DNA of 64,000 nucleotides from Pseudomonas avellanae BPIC 631 (GTDB taxonomy: Bacteria; Pseudomonadota; Gammaproteobacteria; Pseudomonadales; Pseudomonadaceae), in contig NZ_ATDK01000229.1 in the NCBI RefSeq assembly GCF_000444135.1, positions 28,824 through 92,823 of the forward strand, in the 5' to 3' direction. The notes under the pieces are model-generated. The model saw only the letters and a list, made by a program, of their open reading frames with translations, had not been told where the DNA came from and did no database searches. Both the position numbers and the translations under genes were made by a program. Numbering within the stretch: position 1 is the stretch's first letter; each line of letters opens with the position of its first letter. Below are positions 8,618 through 18,907 of the stretch, piece by piece.

Positions 8618-9649
8618 TCAGTGCTGGCGTCGCCAGGCGCGAACAGTGCCCCACGCGACGATAATGCCCAGCACAGGCAAAGCGAAAGTCAGCATCAAGC
8701 CTTCGAGCCTTTCGGCCAGCGCCATGCCGGTGCTGATCGCCAGGATATGCAGCCCGTAGGTCAGGTACAACGCCAGCAACAGCAAGCCTTCGATACGGTC
8801 AATGCGGTAGCCGGAATAGAACAGTGGCACGCACAGCAGCGAAACACCGAGCATGATCGGCAGGTCGAAAACCAGCGCGTTCGGCGAGACGGTCAGCGGC
8901 ATCGGCGCGACCAGCGCGGTGAGCCCCAGCACGCCCAGCAGGTTGAACAGGTTGCTACCGATCACATTGCCTACTGCGATATCGCGCTCGCCGCGCAGCG
9001 CTGCGATCAAGGAAGTCATCAGCGCGGGCAGTGAGGTGCCGATGGCAATGACGGTCAGGCCGATAATACGCTCGGACAGCCCCAGGTGGATGGCAATAAC
9101 CACCGAGGCATCAACCAGCAAGTGCCCGCCCGCGACGAGCATCAGCAGGCCGACAGCCAACATGGCCATGCGCGTGAAGGTGCGCGGTTTTCCGCTTGTG
9201 GCGGCGCGCCCGTGACGTGGGCCCTGGCCTCCCTGGCGGATGATGATGACCAGACAGACCAGCAGCGCGACCAGAAGCAGCGCACCGTCAAATTTGCTGA
9301 ACTCGCCGCTCCACGACAGGCCGATGGCCAGCAGGCAGGCGCCGATCATCAGCGGGATGTCGATGTGCAATACCTGACGCGCCACGCGCAACGGAATGAT
9401 CAGCGAACACAGCCCGAGGATGACCAGCACATTGAAGATGTTGCCGCCGATGACGCTGCCCACGGCAATGTCGGTGTTGTCGGAAAACGCGGCCTGCAGG
9501 CTGACGGCCATTTGAGGCGCGCTGGTGCCCATCGCCACGACAGTCAGGCCGATGATCAGTGGCCGAACCTTGAAAATCGCCGCCAGGTGCACGGCAGCGC
9601 GCACTGACAGCTCGGCCCCGATCAACAGCAACAGCAAACCACTGAGCAT
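8618..9649 (-). CDS. Sodium/calcium exchanger family antiporter (YrbG-like)
   Basis: At least 343 residues with two homologous halves, each carrying the alpha-repeat signature of CaCA exchangers: GLTVVAMGTSAPQMAVSL...GSVIGGNIFNVL and GLTVIAIGTSLPALMTSL...GNVIGSNLFNLL. It probably exchanges Na+ or H+ for Ca2+ at the inner membrane. In the first half the usual Glu after PQ/PE is Gln-Met. The ATG at 9649 has no Shine-Dalgarno and cuts into TM1. The frame stays open upstream (GHTPILQLSALPAPALIQ) and an AAGGA near 9700 precedes an ATT codon, so the real start may be non-canonical and about 13 codons further out. Confidence 0.85.
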   Translation of the reverse strand: MLSGLLLLLIGAELSVRAAVHLAAIFKVRPLIIGLTVVAMGTSAPQMAVSLQAAFSDNTDIAVGSVIGGNIFNVLVILGLCSLIIPLRVARQVLHIDIPLMIGACLLAIGLSWSGEFSKFDGALLLVALLVCLVIIIRQGGQGPRHGRAATSGKPRTFTRMAMLAVGLLMLVAGGHLLVDASVVIAIHLGLSERIIGLTVIAIGTSLPALMTSLIAALRGERDIAVGNVIGSNLFNLLGVLGLTALVAPMPLTVSPNALVFDLPIMLGVSLLCVPLFYSGYRIDRIEGLLLLALYLTYGLHILAISTGMALAERLEGLMLTFALPVLGIIVAWGTVRAWRRQH

Positions 9650-9715
9650 CTGAATCAGCGCGGGGGCGGGCAGGGCCGATAGCTGGAGAATAGGGGTGTG
9701 TCCTTGATCGAGGGC

Positions 9716-10084
9716 TTAGTCGAGGGCTTGAACGCGAACTGGCGCGGTGCCGCTGCGCAGCATACCCAGTTGTTCGGCTGCTTCGCGAGAGACATCGATC
9801 AGACGACCCCGTGTGTGCGGGCCACGATCATTGACACGCACGATCACTGATTTGTCGTTGTTCAGGTTGGTGACTTTGACGCGGGTGCCAAATGGCAACT
9901 GCCGGTGGGCAGCGGTCAGGGCGTTCTGATTGAACGGTTCGCCGCTGGCGGTGCGATTGCCATGATGGCGGGCACCGTAGTACGCGGCGGTGCCGGTCTC
10001 GTCATAACCGTGTGGGTCAATGACGTTATTGGCGCAGCCAGCCAGCAAGGTCAGCAGGCTGCTGGCAAGAAGAAGTCGGCGCAT
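9716..10084 (-). CDS. RlpA-like double-psi beta-barrel lipoprotein
   Basis: 122 residues. A lipoprotein signal (MRRLLLASSLLTLLAGC) ends in lipobox LAGC, then a DPBB domain follows: GTAAYYGARHHGNRTASGEPFN, LPFGTRVKVTNLNN and VRVNDRGPHTRGRLIDVS, with the Asp of NDRGP that RlpA lytic transglycosylases use. It lacks the C-terminal SPOR domain of full RlpA, so septal targeting is doubtful. AGGA eight bases before the ATG at 10084 supports the start. Its stop lies in frame upstream of the antiporter gene, and both may be cotranscribed. Confidence 0.85.
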   Translation of the reverse strand: MRRLLLASSLLTLLAGCANNVIDPHGYDETGTAAYYGARHHGNRTASGEPFNQNALTAAHRQLPFGTRVKVTNLNNDKSVIVRVNDRGPHTRGRLIDVSREAAEQLGMLRSGTAPVRVQALD

Positions 10085-10168
10085 GGGTGGGGTCCTGAGT
10101 GCCAGTGGGATGGGGTTCTGCAAGATCTACCTGACGCTCGTATCAATAGTCTGCGTGATATACAAAAC

Positions 10169-10262
10169 TTGTGGGAGCGAGCTTGCTCGCGAATAGGCCG
10201 GTACAGCCCCAAGAGACAGGGTGCCTGGACCATAGTCTTCGTGAGCAAGCTCACTCCCACAG
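10169..10262. repeat. REP pair (BIME) between rlpA-like gene and gatB
   Basis: Two oppositely oriented palindromes, GTGGGAGCGAGCTTGCTCGC (10171-10190) and its imperfect inverse ending TCACTCCCAC (10241-10260), are 50 bases apart. This is the common P. syringae REP core in a head-to-head pair. The surrounding 10085-10354 region shows no gene. Confidence 0.88.
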
Positions 10263-10354
10263 AGATCTGCAGTCCGTCTGGTGCTACGGTTTCAGACCCA
10301 TTTTCCCGGCCCATCGAGACTTATGCATGACGATGAGCCCGGAGCGTGGGGCGA

Positions 10355-11800
10355 TCAACCCTCCAGTTTGGCCTTCAGCAGTTCGTTGACCTGCTGTGGG
10401 TTGGCCTTGCCTTTGGAGGCTTTCATGGCCTGGCCGACGAAGAAACCGAACATCTTGCCGCGCTTGGCTTCATCCGCTGCACGGTACTGTTCGACCTGTT
10501 CTGCGTTGGCAGCCAGTACTTCGTCGAGCATCGATTCGATGGCACCGCTGTCGGTTACCTGTTTCAGGCCGCGCTTCTCGATTACTTCATCGGCGCTGCC
10601 TTCACCATTGGCCATCGCTTCAAAAACCATTTTGGCGATCTTGCCCGAAATGGTGTCGTCAGTGATGCGCTTGAGCATGCCGCCCAGTTGCTCGGCGCTG
10701 ACCGGCGACTGATCGATTTCGACACCCTGTTTGTTCAACAGGCTGCCCAGTTCGACCATGACCCAGTTGGCGGCCAGCTTGGCGTCGCCGCTGATGCTGA
10801 CCACTTTTTCAAAGTAATCGGCCTGCTCGCGGCTGGAGGCCAGCACGCTGGCGTCGTACGTCGACAGGCCAAACTGGCTCTGGAAGCGTTCGCGTTTCTG
10901 CGGTGGCAGTTCCGGCAGTGTGGCGCGGGTTTCTTCGATGAACGAGTCTTCGATGATCACCGGCAACAGGTCGGGGTCAGGGAAGTAACGGTAGTCGTTG
11001 GCTTCTTCCTTGCTGCGCATGGCGCGGGTTTCGTTGGTGTTCGGGTCGTACAGACGCGTCTGCTGGATGACCCTGCCGCCGTCTTCGATCAGGTCGATCT
11101 GGCGCTGAATCTCGCTGTTGATCGCTTTTTCGATGAAACGGAAAGAGTTGACGTTCTTGATCTCGCAGCGAGTACCGAACTCGACCTGGCCCTTGGGGCG
11201 AATCGACACGTTACAGTCGCAACGCAGCGAGCCTTCGGCCATGTTGCCGTCGCAGATGCCCAGGTAACGGACAATCGCGTGGATAGCCTTGACGTAGGCC
11301 ACGGCTTCTTTGGCGCTGCGCATGTCCGGCTCGGAAACGATCTCCAGCAGCGGCGTGCCGGCACGGTTCAGGTCGATCCCGGTCATGCCCTGAAAGTCTT
11401 CATGCAGGCTTTTGCCGGCGTCTTCTTCAAGGTGCGCGCGAGTGATGCCGACGCGTTTGACCGTGCCGTCTTCCAAGGGGATGTCCAGGTGGCCCTTGCC
11501 GACAATCGGCAGCTCCATCTGGCTGATCTGATAGCCCTTGGGTAGGTCCGGGTAGAAATAGTTTTTGCGGGCGAACACGTTGTGCTGACCGATTTCGGCA
11601 TCTACCGCCAGGCCGAACTTGACGGCCATGCGCACGGCTTCCTTGTTCAGCACTGGCAGCACGCCCGGCATGCCCAGATCGACAAGGCTGGCCTGGGTGT
11701 TGGGCTCGGAGCCGAACGTGGTGGCGCTGCCGGAAAAAATCTTTGATCGGGTCGAAAGCTGAGTGTGAATCTCAAGCCCGATGACGACTTCCCATTGCAT
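10355..11800 (-). CDS. gatB: Asp-tRNA(Asn)/Glu-tRNA(Gln) amidotransferase subunit B
   Basis: 481 residues starting [17 protein letters not shown]. It contains the GatB catalytic-core signatures [15 protein letters not shown] and [12 protein letters not shown] (zinc/RNA-binding region) and the C-terminal YqeY-like tail ([12 protein letters not shown]). The GatCAB complex amidates misacylated Glu-tRNA(Gln) and/or Asp-tRNA(Asn); GatB activates the aminoacyl-tRNA and receives ammonia from GatA. GAGGAGAAAC before the ATG at 11800 sets the start. It is the last gene of gatC-gatA-gatB. Confidence 0.96.
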   Translation of the reverse strand: MQWEVVIGLEIHTQLSTRSKIFSGSATTFGSEPNTQASLVDLGMPGVLPVLNKEAVRMAVKFGLAVDAEIGQHNVFARKNYFYPDLPKGYQISQMELPIVGKGHLDIPLEDGTVKRVGITRAHLEEDAGKSLHEDFQGMTGIDLNRAGTPLLEIVSEPDMRSAKEAVAYVKAIHAIVRYLGICDGNMAEGSLRCDCNVSIRPKGQVEFGTRCEIKNVNSFRFIEKAINSEIQRQIDLIEDGGRVIQQTRLYDPNTNETRAMRSKEEANDYRYFPDPDLLPVIIEDSFIEETRATLPELPPQKRERFQSQFGLSTYDASVLASSREQADYFEKVVSISGDAKLAANWVMVELGSLLNKQGVEIDQSPVSAEQLGGMLKRITDDTISGKIAKMVFEAMANGEGSADEVIEKRGLKQVTDSGAIESMLDEVLAANAEQVEQYRAADEAKRGKMFGFFVGQAMKASKGKANPQQVNELLKAKLEG

Positions 11801-11810
11801 GTGTTTCTCC

Positions 11811-13262
11811 TCAGAAGCCTGCAGGTGCGCGAGTGTGCCAGTCAGTGACTTGCTGATACTGATGCGCCACATTCAAGAGACGGCCTTCCTGGAAATACGG
11901 GGCGAGCAATTGCACGCCGACCGGCAGACCATCGACAAAGCCCGCTGGCATGGACAAGCCGGGCAGGCCCGCCAGGTTGGCGGTGATGGTGTAGAAGTCT
12001 TCCAGGTATTCGGCAATCGGGTCGTTGGTCTTGGCGCCGATTTTCCAGGCCGGGTTGGGCGTGGTCGGGCCGAGGATCACGTCGACTTCGGCAAATGCAC
12101 TCATGAAATCGTTCTTGATCAGGCGGCGGATTTTCTGCGCCTGCAAGTAATAGGCGTCGTAGTAACCCGCCGACAGCGCGTAGGCGCCGACCATGATGCG
12201 TCGCTGCACTTCCGGGCCAAAGCCCTCTGCGCGCGAGCGCTTGTACAGGTCAGTCAGGTCTTTCGGGTCTTCGCAGCGGTAGCCGAAGCGCACGCCGTCG
12301 AAACGCGACAGGTTGGACGATGCCTCTGCCGGAGCGATGACGTAATAGGCAGGAATGGCGTGTTGCAGGTTCGGCAGGCTGACTTCCTTGACGATTGCGC
12401 CGAGCTTTTCCAGTTGCTTGACGCTTTCATGCACCAACTGCGCGATGCGCGGGTCGAGGCCTGCACTGAAATATTCTTTCGGCACGCCGATACGCAGGCC
12501 CTTGAGCGAGGTATTGAGGCTGGCGGAGTAGTCCGGGACCGGCTCGTCGATGCTGGTGGAGTCCTGCGGGTCGAAACCGGCCATGCCTTGCAGCAGCAGC
12601 GCGCAATCTTCGGCGGTGCGAGCCATCGGGCCTGCCTGATCAAGGCTGGACGCATATGCAATCATGCCCCAGCGCGACACACGACCGTAGGTCGGCTTGA
12701 GGCCGGTGAGGTTGGTCAGCGCCGCTGGCTGGCGAATCGAGCCGCCGGTGTCGGTGCCGGTTGCCGCAGGCAGCAGGCGGGCAGCAACTGCCGCAGCCGA
12801 ACCGCCAGAGGAGCCGCCAGGCACGCATTCCAGGTTCCACGGGTTTTTCACCGCGCCATAGTGGCTGGACTCGTTGGCCGAACCCATGGCGAATTCGTCC
12901 ATGTTGGTCTTGCCCAGCGTCACCGTGCCGGCCGAAGCCAGTTTCGACACCACCGTGGCGTCGTACGGCGCCTTGAAGTTGTCGAGCATCCGGGAGCCGC
13001 AGCTGGTGCGAATGCCCTGGGTGCAGAACAGGTCCTTGTGCGCCAGCGGGGCGCCGAGCAGCGGCCCGTTTTCACCGGCCGTGCGGCGGGCGTCTGCTGC
13101 CTGGGCCTGGGTGATGGCCAGGTCTTCGGTGAGGCTGATGAAGCTGTTGAGCTGTGGGTCAAGCTGCGCGATACGCGACAGCAGAACGCGGGTCAGCTCT
13201 TCGGAAGAAAACTTTTTTTCGGCGAGTCCGCGAGCGATCTCGGCCAGAGTCATTTGGTGCAT
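11811..13262 (-). CDS. gatA: Asp-tRNA(Asn)/Glu-tRNA(Gln) amidotransferase subunit A
   Basis: 483 residues of the amidase-signature family. The Ser-cisSer-Lys triad is visible: Lys in PLAHKDLF (about residue 75), the Gly/Ser-rich motif [18 protein letters not shown] (about 150) and [13 protein letters not shown] (about 172). It hydrolyses glutamine to feed ammonia to GatB. AGGGAAAG lies nine bases before the ATG at 13262. Ten bases separate it from gatB and 14 from gatC, as expected for one operon. Confidence 0.96.
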   Translation of the reverse strand: MHQMTLAEIARGLAEKKFSSEELTRVLLSRIAQLDPQLNSFISLTEDLAITQAQAADARRTAGENGPLLGAPLAHKDLFCTQGIRTSCGSRMLDNFKAPYDATVVSKLASAGTVTLGKTNMDEFAMGSANESSHYGAVKNPWNLECVPGGSSGGSAAAVAARLLPAATGTDTGGSIRQPAALTNLTGLKPTYGRVSRWGMIAYASSLDQAGPMARTAEDCALLLQGMAGFDPQDSTSIDEPVPDYSASLNTSLKGLRIGVPKEYFSAGLDPRIAQLVHESVKQLEKLGAIVKEVSLPNLQHAIPAYYVIAPAEASSNLSRFDGVRFGYRCEDPKDLTDLYKRSRAEGFGPEVQRRIMVGAYALSAGYYDAYYLQAQKIRRLIKNDFMSAFAEVDVILGPTTPNPAWKIGAKTNDPIAEYLEDFYTITANLAGLPGLSMPAGFVDGLPVGVQLLAPYFQEGRLLNVAHQYQQVTDWHTRAPAGF

Positions 13263-13276
13263 GCAGGCGCTTTCCC

Positions 13277-13564
13277 TTACTCGATGACTTTCGGAACCAG
13301 ATAAAGTCCGTCTTGGACCGCTGGTGCGATGGCTTGGTAAGTGTCGCGTCGATTTCGCTCGGTTACCGCGTCTTCGCGCAGGCGCTGGGTCGCTTCCAGC
13401 GGATGAGCCAGTGGTTCGATGCCGGTGGTGTCGACGGCCTGCATCTGATCGACCAGCCCGAGGATGCTGTTAAGTGCTTCGGTAGTACGCGGAATATCGG
13501 CGTCATTAAGGCCAAGTCGGGCCAGATGAGCGATCTTTTCCACGTCGGAGCGTTCAAGCGCCAT
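13277..13564 (-). CDS. gatC: Asp-tRNA(Asn)/Glu-tRNA(Gln) amidotransferase subunit C
   Basis: 95 residues, the normal GatC length. It starts [19 protein letters not shown] and contains the conserved [19 protein letters not shown]. GatC is a belt-like protein that holds GatA and GatB together and aids GatA folding. GGAGAT precedes the ATG. It is the promoter-proximal gene of gatCAB and is transcribed divergently from mreB across a 206-base gap. Confidence 0.95.
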
Positions 13565-13696
13565 GGGGTATCTCCAGTGGAATGCTGACGGATTTGCTTT
13601 GTTGCCAATTGCGGAACACTATCGCGTTATTACTGTCTCAAGCCGCTAACGTCGAGGGTCGTGTTCGGAAAACCGCCAATTTAGCATATTGGCTCC

Positions 13697-14808
<1,112 letters not shown>

Positions 14809-14990
14809 TTCGCCGGGGTGCCTTTCACGGAGTCTTTTGTATGCAGGTGGCGTATGTGCTACCTGTATGCCTCAGGCTGACGCCGAAACAGGGTGCCTAT
14901 CCCTCTCATTGTCCAGGCCGGTTACATACCGCATGAATAATTGCCAATCGAAGTTCGATCCAACGATCGTATGCCCCGGAGGAGCGGCCT

Positions 14991-16118
14991 ATTAAACCGC
15001 TTTTCGCAAAAGGCCCGTCGCTGGGTGTACGTCTGCTGGTGCTGGCCGTTCTGTCGGTAGCGTTGATGGTGGTCGACGCCCGCTTTACGATCCTCAAGCC
15101 CGTGCGCAGCCAGATGTCGATGGTGCTCATGCAGTCCTACTGGGTCGTCGATCTGCCACAACGTTTGTATCAGGGCGTTGCCAGTCAGTTCGGCAGCCGC
15201 ACAGAACTCATCGCCGAAAACGAAAAACTCAAGACCGAAGCGCTGCTCCTGCAAGGTCGCCTGCAAAAGCTGGCGGCACTGACCGAGCAGAACGTGCGCC
15301 TGCGCGAGCTGCTGAACTCTTCAGCGCTGGTCAACGAGAAGGTCGAGGTCGCCGAGCTGATCGGCATGGACCCAAACCCCTTCACCCATCGCATCATCAT
15401 CAACAAGGGCGAGCGCGATGGCGTGGTGCTCGGCCAGCCGGTGCTCGATGCGCGCGGCCTGATGGGCCAGGTTGTCGAACTGATGCCCTATACCTCGCGG
15501 GTGCTGCTGTTGACTGACACGACCCACAGCATTCCGGTGCAGGTCAATCGCAACGGCCTGCGTGCCATCGCCAGCGGCACTGGTAACCCGGAACGCCTTG
15601 AGCTTCGGCATGTGGCGGACACCGCAGACATCAAGGAAGGCGACCTGCTGGTCAGCTCCGGCCTTGGTCAGCGTTTTCCGGCAGGCTACCCGGTGGCCAC
15701 GGTCAAGGAGGTCATTCACGACTCCGGCCAGCCTTTCGCGATTGTCCGCGCCGTGCCTACGGCAGCTTTGAACCGCAGTCGCTACCTGTTGCTGGTGTTC
15801 TCCGACGGTCGCTCGCCCGAAGAGCGCGCTGCCGATGCCGCGCAGGCTCAGGAGTCGATCGACAAGGGCCTCGAGCCCACGGTCATGGCGACCTTGCCGC
15901 CGCCAACACCGGCATTCCCGATGTGGCCGCAAGCAACGGTGCCGACGTTCCCCGGCAGTACAACGACTCATAAACCCGCCGCGCAACCCGCGACGCCAGC
16001 TCCGGCTGCCACGCCTGCCGCGACACCGGCAGCAAGGCCCGCCGCCCGGCCTGCTGCGTCGCGTCCCGCTGCGTCCACGCCTTCCAACGCCAACACCCGG
16101 GAGCCTATCGATGGTTAG
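14991..16118 (+). CDS. mreC: Rod shape-determining protein MreC (probable ATT start)
   Basis: 375 residues if initiated at the ATT at 14991. A GGAGGAG (14978-14984) sits six bases upstream, and the encoded IKPLFAKGPSLGVRLLVLAVLSVALMVVD supplies the cytoplasmic tail and single TM helix expected of MreC. The first in-frame GTG (15039) would cut the TM helix. A coiled coil follows (LIAENEKLKTEALLLQGRL), then the beta-rich domain (GMDPNPFTHRIIINKGERDGV, SSGLGQRFPAGYPVATV). The last 70 residues are a Pro/Ala/Thr low-complexity tail. MreC links MreB with PBP2/RodA in the periplasm. It overlaps mreD by 8 bases. Confidence 0.93.
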   Translation: MKPLFAKGPSLGVRLLVLAVLSVALMVVDARFTILKPVRSQMSMVLMQSYWVVDLPQRLYQGVASQFGSRTELIAENEKLKTEALLLQGRLQKLAALTEQNVRLRELLNSSALVNEKVEVAELIGMDPNPFTHRIIINKGERDGVVLGQPVLDARGLMGQVVELMPYTSRVLLLTDTTHSIPVQVNRNGLRAIASGTGNPERLELRHVADTADIKEGDLLVSSGLGQRFPAGYPVATVKEVIHDSGQPFAIVRAVPTAALNRSRYLLLVFSDGRSPEERAADAAQAQESIDKGLEPTVMATLPPPTPAFPMWPQATVPTFPGSTTTHKPAAQPATPAPAATPAATPAARPAARPAASRPAASTPSNANTREPIDG

Positions 16119-16602
16119 TCATGTTTCCGGGCGCAACGGCTGGGTGGTCTGGCTGACGTTCGCAATCGGTCTGTTGCTGAGTGTTTCGCCGCTGCCGCAG
16201 TTCATGGAAATCTTTCGGCCGCTGTGGCTGGCCTTGCTGTTAACCTTCTGGGTACTGGCGCTGCCGCACAAATACGGCATGACCACTGCGTGGATATTGG
16301 GGCTGATGGAGGACGTGCTGTATGGCACGCTGCTCGGCCAGAATGCGCTGATCCTCAGCCTGATCACATTCCTGGTGATGTCCTTGCAGCAACGTTTGCG
16401 CATGTTCCCCATGTGGCAACAGTGCCTGGTGCTGCTGGTGGTGTTCGGTCTGGCGCAGCTTGCACAGTTGTGGCTCAGTGCCTTGACGGGCAATCGCCAG
16501 CCAACCCTGGCGTTGGTGTTGCCTGCATTGGTCAGTGCGCTGTTGTGGCCTTGGGTCAGTTATGGTCTGCGTGGATTGCGCAAACGTTTGAAAATCAATT
16601 AA
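16111..16602 (+). CDS. mreD: Rod shape-determining protein MreD
   Basis: 163 residues, mostly hydrophobic with five to six predicted TM helices ([55 protein letters not shown]). Length and position directly after mreC match MreD, the membrane partner of MreC in the elongasome. The ATG at 16111 overlaps the end of mreC and follows GGGAG. Sequence conservation in this family is low, so identification leans on context and topology. Confidence 0.93.
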   Translation: MVSHVSGRNGWVVWLTFAIGLLLSVSPLPQFMEIFRPLWLALLLTFWVLALPHKYGMTTAWILGLMEDVLYGTLLGQNALILSLITFLVMSLQQRLRMFPMWQQCLVLLVVFGLAQLAQLWLSALTGNRQPTLALVLPALVSALLWPWVSYGLRGLRKRLKIN

Positions 16603-16669
16603 GCGCAAGGTGAGCGCGGCGCTCTGCAGCGTCCATCGCGCCCACCCGTACAGACACGGAGATGTCCTT

Positions 16670-17272
16670 ATGCCCTCGCTTTATCTGGCTTCTGGCTCGC
16701 CGCGCCGTCGCGAACTTCTGACTCAGATCGGTGTGCCCTTCACCGTACTCAGCGCTCAGATCGACGAAACCCCCTTCGACGCTGAAACCCCGGCTGCCTA
16801 TGTCGAGCGTCTTGCGCTTGGCAAGGCTCAGGCCGGGTTGGCCGTATTGCCGGTTGATCAGCAGGCCTGTGTGCTGGGGGCTGACACGGCAGTGGTGCTC
16901 GACGGGCGCATTCTCGGCAAGCCGGTTGATCAAGCCGATGCGCTGGCCATGCTTGCCGCGCTGTCCGGGCGCGAACATGAAGTGCTCACCGCCGTGGCAT
17001 TGACTGACCGGCAGCGCAGTGAAACCTGTGTCGTGACCAGTCGCGTGCGCTTTCGCTCGATTCAACCCCATGAGGCTCACGCCTACTGGACCAGCGGCGA
17101 ACCTGCCGACAAGGCCGGAGGCTATGCGATTCAAGGCCTGGCGGCGATTTTCGTTGCAGGTCTGCATGGCAGCTATTCTGCTGTGGTGGGTCTGCCACTG
17201 TGCGAAACCGCAGAACTGCTCAGCCGTTTCGGCATACCCTGCTGGCAATGCCTGGAAGGTGACAAGTCATGA
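16670..17272 (+). CDS. maf: Maf-family nucleoside triphosphate pyrophosphatase (YhdE type)
   Basis: 200 residues starting [21 protein letters not shown], the Maf signature. [17 protein letters not shown] (about residue 70) and [13 protein letters not shown] (about 145) complete the active site. YhdE-type Maf proteins hydrolyse dTTP/UTP and modified nucleotides to monophosphates; the mreD-maf-rng context matches yhdE rather than yceF. GGAG lies about nine bases before the ATG at 16670. Its stop overlaps the rng start (ATGA). Confidence 0.92.
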   Translation: MPSLYLASGSPRRRELLTQIGVPFTVLSAQIDETPFDAETPAAYVERLALGKAQAGLAVLPVDQQACVLGADTAVVLDGRILGKPVDQADALAMLAALSGREHEVLTAVALTDRQRSETCVVTSRVRFRSIQPHEAHAYWTSGEPADKAGGYAIQGLAAIFVAGLHGSYSAVVGLPLCETAELLSRFGIPCWQCLEGDKS

Positions 17273-18726
17273 GTGAAGAGATTCTGATCAACATCACCCC
17301 GATGGAATCGCGGGTGGCAGTGGTAGAAAACGGTGTACTGCAAGAGGTGCACGTCGAACGCACCCAGCGTCGTGGCATTGTCGGCAACATCTACAAAGGC
17401 AAGGTGGTGCGGGTGTTGCCGGGCATGCAGGCGGCGTTCATCGACATCGGTCTGGATCGCGCAGCATTCATTCATGCCTCGGAAATTTCCATGCGTGAAG
17501 GGCCTGCCGTCGAGAGCATTGCGTCGCTGGTGCATGACGGTCAGAGCCTGGTGGTGCAAGTCACCAAAGACCCGATTGGCAGCAAAGGCGCACGCCTGAC
17601 CACGCAGCTGTCGATTCCGTCGCGGTATCTGGTGTACATGCCGCGTACTGCCCACGTCGGGATTTCTCTGAAAATCGAAGACGAGGCCGAGCGCGAGCGA
17701 CTGAAAAAAGTTGTCAGCGATTGTGTCGCCCAGGAAGGCATCAAAGAGGCCGGTGGCTTTATTCTGCGCACCGCTGCGGAAGGCGCCGGTGCCGACGAAA
17801 TCCTCATGGACATTCGTTACTTGCGCAGGCTCTGGGACCAGATCGGCGATCAGATCAAGACCGTCAGCCCGCCCACCGTGATCTACGAAGACCTGGGTCT
17901 GGCATTGCGGACCTTGCGTGACCTGGTCAGCCCGCGAATCGAGAAAATTCGCATCGACTCGCGGGAAACGTTCCAGAAAACCACGCAGTTCGTGGCTGAA
18001 CTGATGCCTGAAATCGCCGACCGCCTTGAGCATTACCCGGGCGAGCGGCCGATTTTCGATCTATACGGTGTCGAAGACGAAATCCAGAAAGCCCTCGATC
18101 GCAAGGTGCCGCTCAAGTCCGGTGGTTATCTGGTGATCGACCCGGCCGAGGCGATGAGCACCATCGACGTCAATACCGGTGCGTTCGTCGGGCATCGCAA
18201 TCTGGAAGAAACCATTTTCAAGACCAACCTGGAGGCGGCAACAGCCATCGCCCGCCAACTGCGCCTGCGCAATCTGGGCGGCATCATCATTATCGATTTC
18301 ATCGACATGGAAGACGGTGAACACCAGCGTCAGGTGCTGCGTACGCTGGAGAAACAACTGGAGCGCGATCACGCCAAGACCAACATCATCGGTATCACCG
18401 AGCTGGGCCTGGTGCAAATGACGCGCAAACGCACTCGCGAAAGTCTTGAGCAAGTGCTGTGCGAGCCCTGCCATTGCTGCGTGGGCCGGGGCAAGCTGAA
18501 GACTCCAGAGACCATTTGTTATGAAATCTTCCGGGAAATCCTGCGCGAAGCCAGGGCCTATCAGGCGGTGGGTTATCGCGTTCTGGCCAATCAGCGTGTG
18601 GTTGACCGCTTGCTCGACGAAGAGTCGGGCAACGTGGCTGAGCTGGAGAGCTTTATTGGCCGCACCATCCGTTTTCAGGTAGAAACCATGTACTCGCAGG
18701 AACAATACGACGTGGTGCTGCTCTGA
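17269..18726 (+). CDS. rng: Ribonuclease G
   Basis: 485 residues, the length of RNase G and without the long C-terminal scaffold of RNase E. An N-terminal S1 domain ([23 protein letters not shown]) comes first, then the catalytic DNase I-like core with [19 protein letters not shown] and [19 protein letters not shown] zinc-link Cys cluster ([11 protein letters not shown]) follows near residue 403. RNase G matures the 5' end of 16S rRNA and cuts some mRNAs. It overlaps maf by four bases. Confidence 0.95.
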   Translation: MSEEILINITPMESRVAVVENGVLQEVHVERTQRRGIVGNIYKGKVVRVLPGMQAAFIDIGLDRAAFIHASEISMREGPAVESIASLVHDGQSLVVQVTKDPIGSKGARLTTQLSIPSRYLVYMPRTAHVGISLKIEDEAERERLKKVVSDCVAQEGIKEAGGFILRTAAEGAGADEILMDIRYLRRLWDQIGDQIKTVSPPTVIYEDLGLALRTLRDLVSPRIEKIRIDSRETFQKTTQFVAELMPEIADRLEHYPGERPIFDLYGVEDEIQKALDRKVPLKSGGYLVIDPAEAMSTIDVNTGAFVGHRNLEETIFKTNLEAATAIARQLRLRNLGGIIIIDFIDMEDGEHQRQVLRTLEKQLERDHAKTNIIGITELGLVQMTRKRTRESLEQVLCEPCHCCVGRGKLKTPETICYEIFREILREARAYQAVGYRVLANQRVVDRLLDEESGNVAELESFIGRTIRFQVETMYSQEQYDVVLL

Positions 18727-18907
18727 AGCTGCTGAGCGTATGAAATATTATGACAAGCGCCCAACGGGTTTCTGGCAGGTATGCCGTTTTATCGAGAATG
18801 ATGTGTGGCAAACGAGCAAAACCTGGACCTGAGCGCAGCTGCACACTTGAGCCGGAATAGATTCGCCGATTGCGGTCTTTGCATCCCGCAGCGGAGGGCA
18901 TCCTGAG

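Noticed and set aside
14971..15060. ATG at 14971 as start of mreC or of a 29-codon leader peptide
   Set aside because: It is in a different frame from mreC, contains the Shine-Dalgarno itself, and has no ribosome-binding site of its own.
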